From the NCBI GenBank assembly GCA_036346255.1, contig CM070628.1, positions 2,371,840 through 2,435,839 of the forward strand: DNA of 64,000 bases, written 5' to 3'. The notes below the pieces were generated by a model, which saw nothing but the letters and a program-made list of their open reading frames with translations, did not search any database and was not told the DNA's origin. Each line of letters begins with the position of its first letter. The first letter of the stretch is position 1. Position numbers and translations under genes: made by a program. Origin of the DNA: Ampelocalamus luodianensis (Eukaryota; Streptophyta; Magnoliopsida; Poales; Poaceae). Below, piece by piece: positions 34,831-46,647 of this stretch.

Positions 34831-36240
34831 ATATCCGTCTTCGTGTGGAAAATCAACCCAGCTTAACAGGCCGCGCGAACGGGAAGGGCGGAGAGTGGTG
34901 GCGCAACTCGCTCGCTCTTTGTTGTTGGTGTGCTATTTTTCCCTTCGAGAACACGTAATATAAGGTCGTTGCTAGGGAAGAAAGGGAAAAGGGCAAACTC
35001 ACGATTCATCAAGGGGCCATGTAGGCGCGTCAACCACAGGCATGCAACTCACGATTCATCAAGGCCGGCCCCAGTCCCGTACTAGTAGTACTAATCCCAC
35101 CACGGCAAGACTTGCAATATGAGTATCCAGCAAAGGTACCATGTCTCGTAATGGCAACGGGGGTCGAGCTCCAAGTGGAAAGAAGTGGTTCAATTTTTGT
35201 CTATCATTCGTAGTGTGATTGGACGATCATTTGACGTGTTGCAGATGAAATGATGAATTTTGTTAAAATTATCAAGTTTTAAAATAAAGAAACAAAAGAA
35301 TATCATAATAGCATGTATCGTAACTTTATTCGAGAAATCCCCTTATATGATCGACTTTTTTGAAGGTGCGATGAAAATATAAGGATTACATACCATGAGC
35401 TGCTCAACGGCATCATTGCAACTGCTTTTTTGCTTAAAAAAACAAAAAAGCCACGAACAGAGATTCGTGCGCGCGTAAAGAAATTGACTGCGCTCCCTTT
35501 TCAGTCTTCAGCAAAGCACTTTACACGTCGGAATCCCAACGAGCACAATCGAGCCGGCCAATCCCAACGAGCCGTGCGCCGTGGTGGGTGCGACCTGGAC
35601 TGGACTTGTGCGGCCGGTGGTCGCCGAGCAACGGTCGTGCGATCGTGCCTAACAGCTCGCCAAATTTAATTGCCAGACTGATGAAATCGTGCATAACATG
35701 GCCATGCAGCCAAAACACTATTCTAAAGAATTACCATCGTAAATAACTAAATACTACTAGCTTCCTCGCCCCCCAAAAAAGCTATTGTGATCATAAGAGC
35801 ATGTACAATGCAGGTGCTTAGAGAGGTGTTTAGCAAAGAAAAACTGATTTTTCTTGCCACGTAGGATAGATGAGATGCTTATTTTGTAACATCGATGCTT
35901 GATTAGGCACCAGTGCTTAAGAGGTGCTTACGTATATAACTATAGATAATTAATAGATAATACAACCATCTAAGCACCTACAAAACAGATGCTTGCATTG
36001 TAGGAAACGACTTTTACATAGGTGCTTCATGACGTGGCTACATTCTCTTTCTTTAAGCACTCGTTTATAAGCATCTCGCATTGTACATGCCCTAATGACT
36101 CAGGGAACCGATGGTTTAGGTAGGCGCACACCTCAGATCAATGGTCAAAACACTGTAGAATGTCATCAAAATTCAAAGGTTAAATCAAGCTTCTCCCCTA
36201 AATATACTCTCAAGAACATTCTTGCACAAACGGCACTTCG
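34831..36240. repeat. RLP upstream module, orphan copy U2
   Basis: Carries the landmarks of the RLP1 upstream region in the same order (ACACGTAATATAAGGTCG, TTTTCAGTCTTCAGC, GTAGAATGTCATCAAAATTC, GCACAAACGGCACTTCGC). No RLP gene lies at its downstream end. It keeps an empty site for the Harbinger element present in copy U4 and is itself filled by a MITE at 35797-36092. Confidence 0.65.
35797..36092. mobile_element. Tourist/Harbinger-like MITE
   Basis: 296 bp. The ends GAGCATGTACAATGC and GCATTGTACATGCCC are inverted repeats, flanked by TAA on both sides (35794-35796 and 36093-36095). The paralogous module at 7262-7276 has the uninterrupted site GTCATAATGACTCAG, confirming the insertion and its 3-bp duplication. 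Confidence 0.88.
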
Positions 36241-36734
36241 CTAGAGCAAACAATTCTACCGGGTAAAGAGCCGCATATTTCGAGGAGCACAGTTTTCACG
36301 CCAGCAGAGGCGGCCACGTCACCCCGTTTCTTCTCCCCCGTCCGATTCCGCGCTGCTCTGCGTCGATGCTGTCCGATTTTTTTTGGTTTTGCGTGCCCGT
36401 GGCTCCTTCGCGGCGTCGCTGCTGCCTTTGCCTTGCTCCGCTCGCCAGTCGCCATGTGTTCCGGCCCATCTTCCTCTCTCCATTCTTGAGCGTCCTCTTC
36501 CTAATCCCCCTCTCAGTTTCCCCAAAACCGGAGCACGCTGCTACCGTGAGCTCTTCTTCAACGCCGCCGGCCACCGTTGCTGCGCCTCCCAAACCTTCTC
36601 CGGCCACCCCGACCGGCTCTACGCGTTCCCCAAGTCTGCGCACACCCAGTGCTCCCTCCATCTTCGCCGCCGAACCACCGGTGCGCTGCCGCCCCACGCC
36701 ACCCGCCGCTGCCACCGCCACCAGCCACGCCCGA
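36241..36734. other. GC-rich segment, unassigned
   Basis: Begins where the U2 module stops matching and ends at an LTR. GC-rich with several overlapping open frames that look compositional. It could be the 5' UTR or promoter of the saposin-like pseudogene downstream, or a captured fragment; neither can be shown. Confidence 0.3.
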
Positions 36735-38001
36735 TGTCATGGGCGGGGGTACTGTTTATGTGCATGAACAGTACCATGGGTACTGTAGCACAGGAATAGG
36801 AAGGGATTACATTCCCAAATAAAAAATATATATTTCCTTAAATAGTTGATTAGTTTCCTTGTATAGGGATTAGGTAATTAGAAATGTTATCTATTAGTTA
36901 GAAAAGTCATCTTTTAGATTGATCATATCCATAATTGTTAGAAGAACCCTCTATATAAGGTGGCATATTGTAAACGTTGGTATTAAGCAATGAGAATACA
37001 ATAGTCTAAGTCCTAATCCCCTTCGTCTCTGCAACCTATAGTCTTCCCTCTCCCCTAGCAGTCGATGTCACTCGGCTATCCTCCTGGCGGTGTTTACTCT
37101 GTTACGAACTAAGATTCATTACATTTGGTATCAGAACCAACACCATGGTTTCTGCTGCCGAGAATTTCAAGGCCATGAGGGTCACCCTTAACGAGATGTG
37201 TGCCGACGTAGACGACATGAAAGCCATCTTGGCAGACATGGCGGCTATGGTGGCCAAGCTGATTGAAAAGGAGAAGAAGAAGGAGGCGGCACGGGCAGCA
37301 GCTGCTGCGCGATCTGCGCTGCCGAAGGTATCTCTGATTTTGCCGGTGACTTCTACATCGTCGACCTACCTACCTGTGGTTGCCCAAACGGTGCCCTCGC
37401 TGAGGAAGAAGGCCGCTACCCAACGACTGTCTTCTTCACGCGACCAGCCGATATCTATTGAAGCGTTGCGGATCATCTTCCATGCAATGTTCCGTCGCCC
37501 CCACGATCTCTTGTCAACATGGAGTCTCCTAGGGCTTCAACCATAGCCGCCACCACAGCTCAAGGACGAGCTGTCGCGAAAGGAGGGAAGTAGTGTCATG
37601 GGTTGGGGGTACTGTTCACGAGTGTGAACAGTACCACGGGTACTGTAGCACAGCAATAGGAAGGGATTACCTTCCCAGATAAAAATATCTATTTCCTTAA
37701 ATAGTTGATTAGTTTCCTTGTATAGGATTAGGTAATTGGAAATGTTATCTATTAGTTAAGAAGGTTATCTATTAGTTAGAAAAGTCATCTTTTAGATTGA
37801 TCCTATCCATAATTGTTAGAAGAACCATCTATATAAGGAGACATATTGTAATCGTTGGCATTAAGCAATGAGAATACAATAGTCTAAACCCCAGTCCCCT
37901 TCGTCTCCCCAACCTATAGTCTTCCCTCTCCCCTAGCAGTCGACGCCACTCGACTATCCTCCCAGCGGTGTTTACCCTGTTATGAACTAAGGTTCATTAC
38001 A
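36735..38001 (+). mobile_element. Small non-autonomous LTR element (TRIM-like)
   Basis: LTRs 36735-37123 and 37594-38001 both begin TGTCATGGG and end AAGNTTCATTACA. The left LTR is followed by primer-binding site TGGTATCAGAACCA (37126-37139). The right LTR is preceded by polypurine AAAGGAGGGAAG. The internal region is only about 470 bp. The longer right LTR has an extra repeat of a GTTATCTATTAGTTA block near 37741-37780. Flanking 5-mers CCCGA and TTGAC do not match, so either the target duplication is lost or the two ends have recombined. Confidence 0.88.
37145..37546 (+). CDS. Short gag-like ORF of the TRIM-like element
   Basis: 133 codons from ATG at 37145, shortly after the primer-binding site. 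The first 60 residues form a heptad-rich segment (MCADVDDMKAILADMAAMVA, then KLIEKEKKKEAARAAAAA) likely to be coiled coil, as at the start of plant Gag proteins. The remainder is Ser/Pro-rich without a zinc knuckle, protease or RT. Whether it is translated is unknown. Confidence 0.5.
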   Translation: MVSAAENFKAMRVTLNEMCADVDDMKAILADMAAMVAKLIEKEKKKEAARAAAAARSALPKVSLILPVTSTSSTYLPVVAQTVPSLRKKAATQRLSSSRDQPISIEALRIIFHAMFRRPHDLLSTWSLLGLQP

Positions 38002-39220
38002 TTGACATAGACGATGAATGTTTGCGCCGGACACTGTCTTTAGCTGTTCCATTGTTAGGGAGCCAGGAAATGGTTGGTGGCTTTGTGGTACAGCTATAAC
38101 AAATGATTTTTTTTTGTGGGAAAGGAACCATTTGATACAATTAAAAAGTTCCTTTCATTGTCTGATTGAAAAAATAACACCTTCGGCAAATGAATTTTGA
38201 CGCCATTTAGTATTCAATATGGTAATGATTTTTTTTAGTTACATGATCCAAGAAGAAGGGCTGTTAGTTTTGTTTCTCTGACCTGTTCAGATGGTGCAAA
38301 CTGATATAACTTGTTTAGTCTGTTAGTTCTGTTTCTCTGAACTGTCAAACTTGTAGGCAGGCATGATGTCTTCAACAAGGAGGCTTGCGTTTGTACTTGT
38401 ACTAGTTTTTTCAGTCGTGGTCGCAGAGAACAGAGATGCATACAATATCTTGGGTAAGTTGTGAATTCATCATAAGAATGAATGCTGCTATTGATCTTGT
38501 TTGTACTGTTTGTATTTCTATTCATGTAGCAATGGTATTCCTAATGATAATGCTAGGTAGATCAAGTGCAGCAATGTCACGCAATCGAAAGTGCAAAGCA
38601 TTGAAAAAGAGGTGCTAAACTAAACAAGAACTACCTTTTAATTTGGTTATGTATTGATTTCTGTTGATGATTCTACATCCAGTTTTCTGATTTCATCTAG
38701 GTTGCACAAGCACATAATAGTATGAATCTGTGTGTTCCTGATGCCTGTGTTATGAGAATTGTGTTTCCAACCGTGTGTTGTTCTGCACTTCTGCTGCCTA
38801 TCAGATGTTGTGAGCTAGTGGTACTCACAATTAATTCATCTAAATTTTGTTTTCATCTGAGTGCTCTGTATTCGCATTTGCATTTGCAGTAATTCGTTAA
38901 AGAAAACTGTGATCCAGATGTCACAAATTCTTCTCACTATATCTCCAGCTTAGCACCTATTTCCTTGTAGAAATTCAAGTTTCGTAAATGTTGACCTTAT
39001 GATCATTCTGTTCTGTCGTATTCAGTTCCCGTATTCATTGCAGCTTACGAAAGCTTGCCCCTTGCAAGCAAGGGCACAGGATTAACTACGGCTAATGAAA
39101 AGTTGTGTCAACTATGTGAGCAGTACTCAACTGAATCACTGTTCTAACACCGACAAAACGAAATCTTGCCCCTCTAAAACATCAGGTATGAATGAAATTA
39201 TAATGCTTGCTTTAGATACC

Positions 39221-41700
39221 ATATGTTCATGTAGGACCGTAATGGCGACTAGAGGGGGTGAATAGGAGCACTATCTATTTTTTCTCCTTGATCGAATTCA
39301 ACACTATTTTCACTCCAATATCTACGAGAGTTATGAAGATCAATATACAAGTATAGCAGAAGACTTATATTGAATCCAATCAAAACCCCAAAGAAAATAG
39401 ACTAAAATCACCAGAAACTCAAAACCAAATGAGATGGGCGGTCTGACCTTTGGCCTAGCGCGATGAACAGAAAAATCAGTCCAAACTCAAAATCACAAAA
39501 GGTCTAACTTTTGATCCACAACTCCAAACTTCACGAAACTTGAAACATACCTTCTCTAGCATGTCAGGAACCTATTTCAATTAAGGATCGTGAAGATCAT
39601 TGCCAAAATTTTAACATTTTTCTGATTGAGTGAAGATTGTTTCAAAACTGAGTCAAAACCAAAATATGATCAAAAACTTGCTCGTGGGTAAAAGATGATC
39701 CAAGATACGTTCCCACATGTCACAGCAAGCAAGATCCAAACCAGAAATAAAATAAAAACTAACGATTCAAAGAAAGCACCAAAATCACAGAAGAGAGAGT
39801 AAAAACAAGAAGAGACTCATCTTGAGGAATGTTGCTTGGATTGATTTGAGATTGATGTTGGTTTACAGACACTCCATCCTGGAGGACAAAAGCTCAACAC
39901 TTGAGCACACAATCAATCTAACTCTCTAGAACCCTGACCTCTCCACTTCCCTCTGTTCTCCCTGAAACCAAACTAAGGTTTCTCGTGCCAGGGTGGTGAG
40001 GTGCACAACCAGCACCCTCCTCTTTTATAGTGGTGGCTAGCTTCTAGAGGAAGACACCCCAAATGGGCACCCGTTAAGCCTACACACAAACGGGTTTCAC
40101 TCACGCACGCTTCTCAAAGTGTCGTCTTCGTCTTCTCTTGACCTAGACCAGATCTCCTTGCGCTGTCTTGCACCGCGGTTTCTCCAAGGCCAAGAAGGTG
40201 GTTTCACACACCACCACTTACCATTGTCAGTATAGGGCAATTTCCCAAAATGCCCCTCTACTGACCTTTGGCGATTCATTCGCCTCGAAGCATCTCTCAT
40301 GCTCCGTCATCATCCATGTGGAATGACTTCCCACCAAGCCTCTCATGCGCCCGAATCCCACCGAACCATCCTCGCTTGTAACTGGGACCAAGTCACTTGG
40401 CGCACCACAAGTCTCACCATGATTGCACCCGGCTTCCTTAACCATTCAGGACCTTAGCTCCTCCCTGAGCCTAGTTCGAACCTGAACCACAAGTCAACCT
40501 TACCGCTGTCCGTCATGTTCATCATTGGTAGCTTCCGCTTTAGTTCCTTGTCTTCTCGGCTTGTATCCACCCCGCTAGCCTCAGTCATCTTCCGGCACCA
40601 CCTCAATCATTATGGACCTCGGTTCTCTTTACCGTTGGCCATAGTTGACTCCAAACCACCTGCACAACAATAGACAAAGTAACCATTTTCGAGTACAAGT
40701 TCTTCACAACTTGACCCATGTTAGTCAAAACGTGCAACATACAACATCTATGCAATGAAACCCATGAGGTCTACAACCAGCTCCATGAGGTCTACGACCA
40801 GTTTCATGAGGTCTACGACCAGCTCTAAGAGGTCTACGACTAGATCCATGAGGTCTACGACCAGGTCCACGACCACTGTCTACTACCAGAGTCCACGACT
40901 ACTGTCTACGACCAAAGTCCACGACCACTGTCTACGACCAGATCCATAAGGTCTACGACCAGGTCCACCAGTGTTCACGACTACTGTCTACAACCAGGTC
41001 CATGACCATTATCTACGATCAGAGTCCACGACCACTGTCTAGTCAAAAAAGGTCTACGACCACCTAGTCGAAAAGCTACGACTACCTGGTCGAAAAGCTA
41101 CGATCGCCTGGTCGAAGAGCTACGACCACACCTGGTCGAAAAGGGCTACTACCACCGACCTGGTCGAAAGAGTTACGACCACCGACCTAGTCGAAAAGGT
41201 CTACGACTACCTGATCGAAAAGCTACTACTACCTGGTCGAAAAGCTACGACTACCTGCTACGACCACTCAATACTCTGAGCTACAGTACTCGAAAAGCTA
41301 CAGTACTCGGAGTTTTCGACCAGTCGGTACTCGTAGCTACAATACTCGGAGTTTTGACCACTCGGTACTCGTAGCTATAGTACTCGAAAGCTATAGTGCT
41401 CGAAGTTTCGACCACTCGGTACTTGAAAGCTACAGTACTCGAAGTTTCGCCTACTCGGTACTTGGAGCTACAGTACTCGAAGTTTCGACCACCCGGTACT
41501 CGAAAGCTACAGTACTCGGAGCTTACGACCACTCAGTATTTGAAGCTACAATGCTCGAAAGCTACAATACTTGAAGTTTTGACCACTCGGTACTCAGTTG
41601 TGATCAAACCAAAATTCCTGAACTCTGCAGAAAACGAGTGATTCGACAAACCCTCAACACCATTGCCAATTGTATCATCATCCTAAGACCATGAACATAT
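39221..41700. mobile_element. Repeat-rich insertion with inverted ends
   Basis: Lies in intron 2 of the saposin pseudogene. The 11-bp sequence ATATGTTCATG at 39221-39231 recurs inverted at 41690-41700. Just inside the left end is GGCGACTAGAGGGGGTGAAT, a phrase I associate with common grass repeats. No transposase, RT or Gag is seen. A direct target duplication is not apparent. An LTR-like reading (TGTAGGACC to CTAAGACCA) is the alternative. Confidence 0.5.
40745..41610. repeat. Three-phase minisatellite array
   Basis: 40755-40990 has units of about 22 bp built on CATGAGGTCTACGACCAG and later CACGACCACTGTCTACGACC. 41060-41260 has units of about 22 bp built on CTGGTCGAAAAGCTACGACT. 41275-41605 has longer units built on GTTTCGACCACTCGGTACTC and AGCTACAGTACTCGAA. 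The three phases share the CTACGAC core and grade into each other. Confidence 0.9.
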
Positions 41701-42683
41701 CCCTATGATATCCACAGTTCAATTTCTTTAAACTAATTGGTATGTTGATGGTTTGCCCTGTTACAGTGCATCACGCTGGTTGACTACTACATTCCCCTTT
41801 TCTTCTTGGACGTTTCTGTGGTTAACCCTGAAGAGTTCTGTGAGTCAGTGCATCTCTGCAAGAAGGGGCTGATGATTCGCCTACCCACTCAAGGGGATAC
41901 TTGCCATCATGTTCTTATTGAAGTTCTTACCATGCTAAAAGATCCTGACATGCAGATAACTGCCATCTTTTTAATCTTTGTCATCAATGTAATGCGTAAT
42001 GCTTGGTTTGTACTTTGAACATGGTGTAATGTTTTTCTAATTATGTCGTAATTTTGCAGCTGGAGATAGTTGAACTACTTCTCAAAACATGCAGCAAGGC
42101 GGAGAACTATGCACAGCAGGTGAGTTAAGTTGAAAAACAGTCCGATATATTGAAATAATAATGAATCTCCCTGTAATCGAATGATAGCACATCATGGGAT
42201 CACATGATTTCCGTGGTTGTTCGTACAGCAAAAAGAACTGAGAAACCCTGAACTGATTTACTGCTGCAAAAAGTAAACACTTCAAATACTACAGTACTTT
42301 TGTCCCATGTGTCTAAGCACATACCAAATCAAGACCTTTAGATGTCACGTAGTACTTATGCTCCAACACCTAGAAAATTGTTTTTGTAATTAGCTTAGTT
42401 GCATGCAACTTTGTCTTAACGGAGTGGTAATGCATCACAAGGGTTTTCCTTGTGAAAATATGACATTTTTCAACACTTTGCAAGATCTAGATCTACCTCT
42501 GTTCTGCTCACAACAGTCTTCTTTTAATTTTCCCAGTGCAAGAGGCTGGTCCTTGAGTATATCCCAGTGATACTGGTGAAATCCCAGAAGTTCCTTGAGA
42601 CAACATAAGTTTACTCTGCAATATATGCATGTAAAACTGGCACGCATGCATCAATGGAAACCATGCTTCTATCTGCCAGTTAG

Positions 42684-43145
42684 CGAAGATAATGTAAATC
42701 AAGACAACACATATCTGTGTAAGAGATCGAACCGAGAAAATAATTGAAGGTCAGATGCCCGTGGGAACTATTTCCTCTATTGCTGAAACACTATTGAGTG
42801 ATGAAAAAAGGGCTGTGTAAAGATTTGTGTTGTACATTTTGAGTCCTACATACTGCTATCTGAACTATGCAACAAGCCAGCAACAATACCGCTATTCGTT
42901 GAGCATAGAACTCTCTCAGAGCACAAAACAAAACGAAACTCGGCTCATTAAGAAAACGAGAAAAAAAAATACCGGCTCGACTCGTTAATGGACCAAGTTG
43001 GAGCCAAGCCAAGTCCTTAACAAGCCGCTATGCTGGCTTACCAGTTTTGAGTTTTTTTTTCCGCCCTTGTACCAGGTACGTTTGCCTCCGCGCGCCAAGA
43101 GACGTACGCAGGTTTCTAGTACTAACAAATATCCGCACGCTAGTT
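42684..43145. other. Intergenic, no gene seen
   Basis: Spacer between the saposin pseudogene and the displaced RLP2 3' flank. No coding region or element terminus supported. Confidence 0.4.
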
Positions 43146-43751
43146 CTTTTCCGGGTCGTATTCTCGCGTCGCGTTCGGGTCTCGCTGCACGTGGACCATA
43201 TCGGCGAATCAGCCAGCCTACCGGCCCAAAAGAAGTCCTGGCCACAAACATCCAGCATAGAGATGTAATAACCACGAGCACGAGAGTCCGGCCCAGGGCT
43301 GACTGGCAGTTGTGTGCCTCGCCTCGGCGTGGGCACAGATGGACTCGGCACCGCAGCGCGCCGCCGCGGATCCGCGCCATCAGTACCCCCGCCCGTGTAA
43401 CATTGCAAGCACGCTTCTAGCATCTAAATACATAACAACCTGGCAGCAGCACACTGCTGCTGCTATCGGTTGGTGTCGCTTCTTCACCTTTCACGTAGAA
43501 CGGACAGAACACCAGTCGGTTCTTTCATTACAAGAACTAACATTGTCCGCTAGATTATTCCATCTAGATGACGATACGATTACAACGCACATAAGCACAT
43601 TTTTCTCGATTATATCGATGCAGATGCATATATGGGCTCTGCAGATGACACGCAAGCACCAGCGTACGTACTTCTGTACAGTGCGTACGTGTTGTTCTTG
43701 CAAGTTAGTTCAGTCGTCCGAGTCCTAATTTCTTTCCGCCAACTTCGTGTT
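43146..43751 (-). repeat. Displaced RLP2 3' end and flank
   Basis: Matches 3270-3712 of RLP1. At 43720-43751 the minus strand still encodes the native RLP tail (KLAERN followed by TAG, one codon before where RLP1 has Gln). The LTR element starting at 43752 separates this from the rest of RLP2. The last five bases, GTGTT (43747-43751), are one copy of the target duplication. Confidence 0.85.
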
Positions 43752-46595
43752 TGTCGGACCCGGATTTTCTAATCCAGAATCCTCTGTGAAACACTGTGCT
43801 ATTCCCTGGATCAGTAGCTAGCACTCACAGATACATCACTGAATCAATTCATACATGGCGTAAAACCATACCATTCATTAATTAACACAACAGAGTGACA
43901 TAGACCACGTCGGGTCGAGTTTTACAATAGGGGCCGATCAGGCCAAATTGATTACATTACAAAAGCGGAAGCGACAACGGAAGCAAAAGGGGTGAGAGCT
44001 CATCTCTCCACAGGCAAGCGACTGGGGAAACCCGTGTGCGACCGATATTAACCATGGCTTGGGTAATATTGGATGCACGCAAGTACCGACGGAGTCAATT
44101 GGACTGAGGCGAGACTAGAACATCTAAAGACTACACTATGCTTCATTATCTCCTGGGCCTCCAACTTCTGGATCCTCGTAATAGTCGTAATCTCCAGGAG
44201 TTCCTACTCCTGAGGGTTTTGGGGGAGAGAGCGAGGATGAGCACAACTTCCGTGCTCGCGAGCCAATACACAATGCAATAATATACATGCAAGGCTTAAC
44301 AAGGATGGCTCAGGTTCTTTTATTTGCTAAAGCAACATTTTCAATTATCATAATTACAAAGTCCTATTACTTAGCATTTTTAACAGATTGCATTTTTGTT
44401 AAATAGAGTAATTGTGCAATAATTTATAATGCAGAGGTTCCTCCGTGGAAACTCTACCTTATGCTTACTTTTGATTGGGTCCGTCCCAATTACCAACATC
44501 ACCGAGTTCAAGCACTCGTGCAAAATCCAATCTCGTGGCTAGGTGGGCCCACCACATTTTTCATCCCAACCACAAGATTTTTGAAATAGAACTAACTCGA
44601 GTAAAGATTCCCATGTCCGCCTTTGACCGTAGCGCTACTGCTTAAACAGCTTTAGACTCGCAGAGGTTGTACACTTTACCCACAAGAGATAGTCATACTC
44701 GTTACCCACATGATTCCTTAGTCATGTAGTTGAGCGACCGCCACAAGAACCTTTCAAAATATCTTACCCTTCCGTCATCTCACCTATATGGGGTTACGCC
44801 CATATGTTGGTGCGGGATGTCACCTCCTACATCTTGTCAGAAGGCACTTCACCATCGGTGTCCCATTCAAACGTGATCGAGCTCACACTTGCACCCTTTA
44901 TTGTCCCTTCCGTGAGACCGACTTTCAAGGTTCAATAAATCTACTAAGCCAAGTTGCGCTTTGCGCACTTGTGGTTGTACTTGTTTTACACGGGAGGTCA
45001 TGACAAGATTAAGTCCTTAGGGTTATCTAGGCGGATCATTTCACACATTAACATTCTTTGGGCTGCATTCGCACCCATCACATACTCTTCAACACACAAA
45101 TCACCTGGATAGTAACAAAGAATATTAGGGTTTTGAGGAGTAAAACCAAATCGCCACATTTATCTCAGTCATGGACCACCAATGACTGCCCAAATCATTT
45201 TTTTATGTTTAAAGAGATGATGGTTGGGACATTTTAATGTCCCGGTACTTTAAGCAAGACTAGCATGTCGCTTAAGTACAACCTATAGCTAGTATTACCA
45301 TATAGTTACTAGGGTGACAAAGATTTTGGATTCAAATTGACAAGGATGGCATAATAATTAATTAATCATCAAATGGGTATTTAACTACCTTAAGTTTTAA
45401 CATACATTTGCTTAAAGAAATAAAGCATGCAATTTGCTATTTTAAAAGAATATAATTTGCATAAAATGTAGGCTCAATATGATCAAAGTATTGACTCGCC
45501 TGGGATATAGGCTAGAGGATCTTGATACACTTGGTCTTGATCAACTTGGGGATCTCCGGCGCCTTCAAAACCTAGTCTGACTAACGCAGGAAAAAGGCAT
45601 GCACAAGCAAAACGAGCAATTAAATACAAATAAACAACAAATGAACTCCAAATTGAACAAGACCTATGCCATTAGCAAGGTCTTGAATTAACAAATTTTT
45701 AGAAATTTACTTTATAATTTTTGGAGTTGAAATGGGGAAGTTATTGATTTTTGAAACCTCACTTTTGAATTAAAAAGAAAAAGGAAAACGAAAATCGAAT
45801 AAAAAGGAAAAAAGGAAAACGGCCCGCAACAGAATCGCCCGCCAGCCGATCGAACCGAAGCGCACCGCCGCCCACGGAGAGGAGCGCCCAGCGCGCCGCC
45901 CTAAAGAAAAGAACGGGGGGGGCGGCGCTCGGGCGGCAGAAGTGGGAAGAGGGACCGGGGGCGGCGGCGGCGACACGAGGAAGGGGAGGAGCTCGGGGCG
46001 GCGGCGGCAGAGACGGCGACCGGAGAGGAGGCGGAGAGGGGCTCGAGCGTGGCGACGTGCGGGGAGGAAGAAGAAAGGGCGGCGGCGGCCGGAGAGGGAG
46101 AGGGAGGAAGGGGCGGTGACGGCGCTCGGGAAGAAGGGGACGGCGCCGGCGACGACGATGGAGGCAACGATGAGGACGGCGGCGGCGAGGCTCACCGAGC
46201 CGGTGAGGAGGGCACCAATCGGCGGTGGCGGCGACTCCGGGAGGTAAGCTCTCCGTCGTCTTCTTCTCTCTTTTGCTTCTTCTTCCTCGGTTCTTTTTCT
46301 TGCTCCGTGAATGAAAGGGGGAAGGAGGAGAGGAAGGGGGCTCGGGCTTGGGCTTTAAAGCCGGGGAGGAGCTCGGGGAGAAGGGGGGTCCGGGCCGGCA
46401 TGCGCCAACGGTGATGATGGCGGCTTGACGGCGCGGCGCGGCGCGCGTGGCGGCAGCAGAGGAGCAGCGGTGGGCGCACGCGACGGCAACGCGACGCATG
46501 CGAGCGGGAAGGGAAGGGAGGAGGGGTCCGGTCCGGCGAGGAGAAACGGCGGGGTCCGGCCGGCGGGAGAAGGACGGGGAAAAAGGGGCGTCACA
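43752..46595 (-). repeat. 3' LTR of the RLP2-inserted element
   Basis: 2.84 kb. Starts TGTCGGACCCGG and ends GGGGCGTCACA on the plus strand. The GC-rich third (45830-46590) has long Pro/Arg/Ser open frames in several phases. Confidence 0.92.
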
Positions 46596-46647
46596 AAACC
46601 TACCCACCTTAAACGGAATCTCGACCCCGAGATTCAGGCTAGTCGGA

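Larger units (their letters stand above)
38363..42683 (+). pseudogene. Prosaposin-like (saposin B domain) pseudogene
   Basis: Exons recognised: 38363-38453 (MMSSTRRLAFVLVLVFSVVV signal peptide, donor GTAAGT), 39044-39185 (EKLCQLCEQYSTESLF), 41767-41955 (CITLVDYYIPLFFLDVSVVN, then FCESVHLCKKG and CHHVLIEVLTMLKDPDMQ), 42060-42119 (LEIVELLLKTCSKAENYAQQ) and 42537-42683 (CKRLVLEYIPVILVKSQKFL). This is a plant prosaposin-like protein: secretory or vacuolar, with Cys-rich saposin B modules that bind lipid. Lesions: a stop and internal loss in exon 2, the donor after exon 3 changed from GT to AT, and a TAA at 42606-42608 before the C-terminal piece that ends at 42681-42683. A 2.5-kb element sits in intron 2. 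It is not expected to give the normal protein; parent copies should exist elsewhere. Confidence 0.85.

Noticed and set aside
36296..36799. Several open frames of 81-141 codons
   Set aside because: Overlapping frames on both strands in GC-rich sequence, some running into the LTR at 36735. No family features.
40745..41610. CRISPR-like regular repeats
   Set aside because: Units are contiguous, degenerate and without unique spacers, and the context is plant nuclear DNA. It is a minisatellite.
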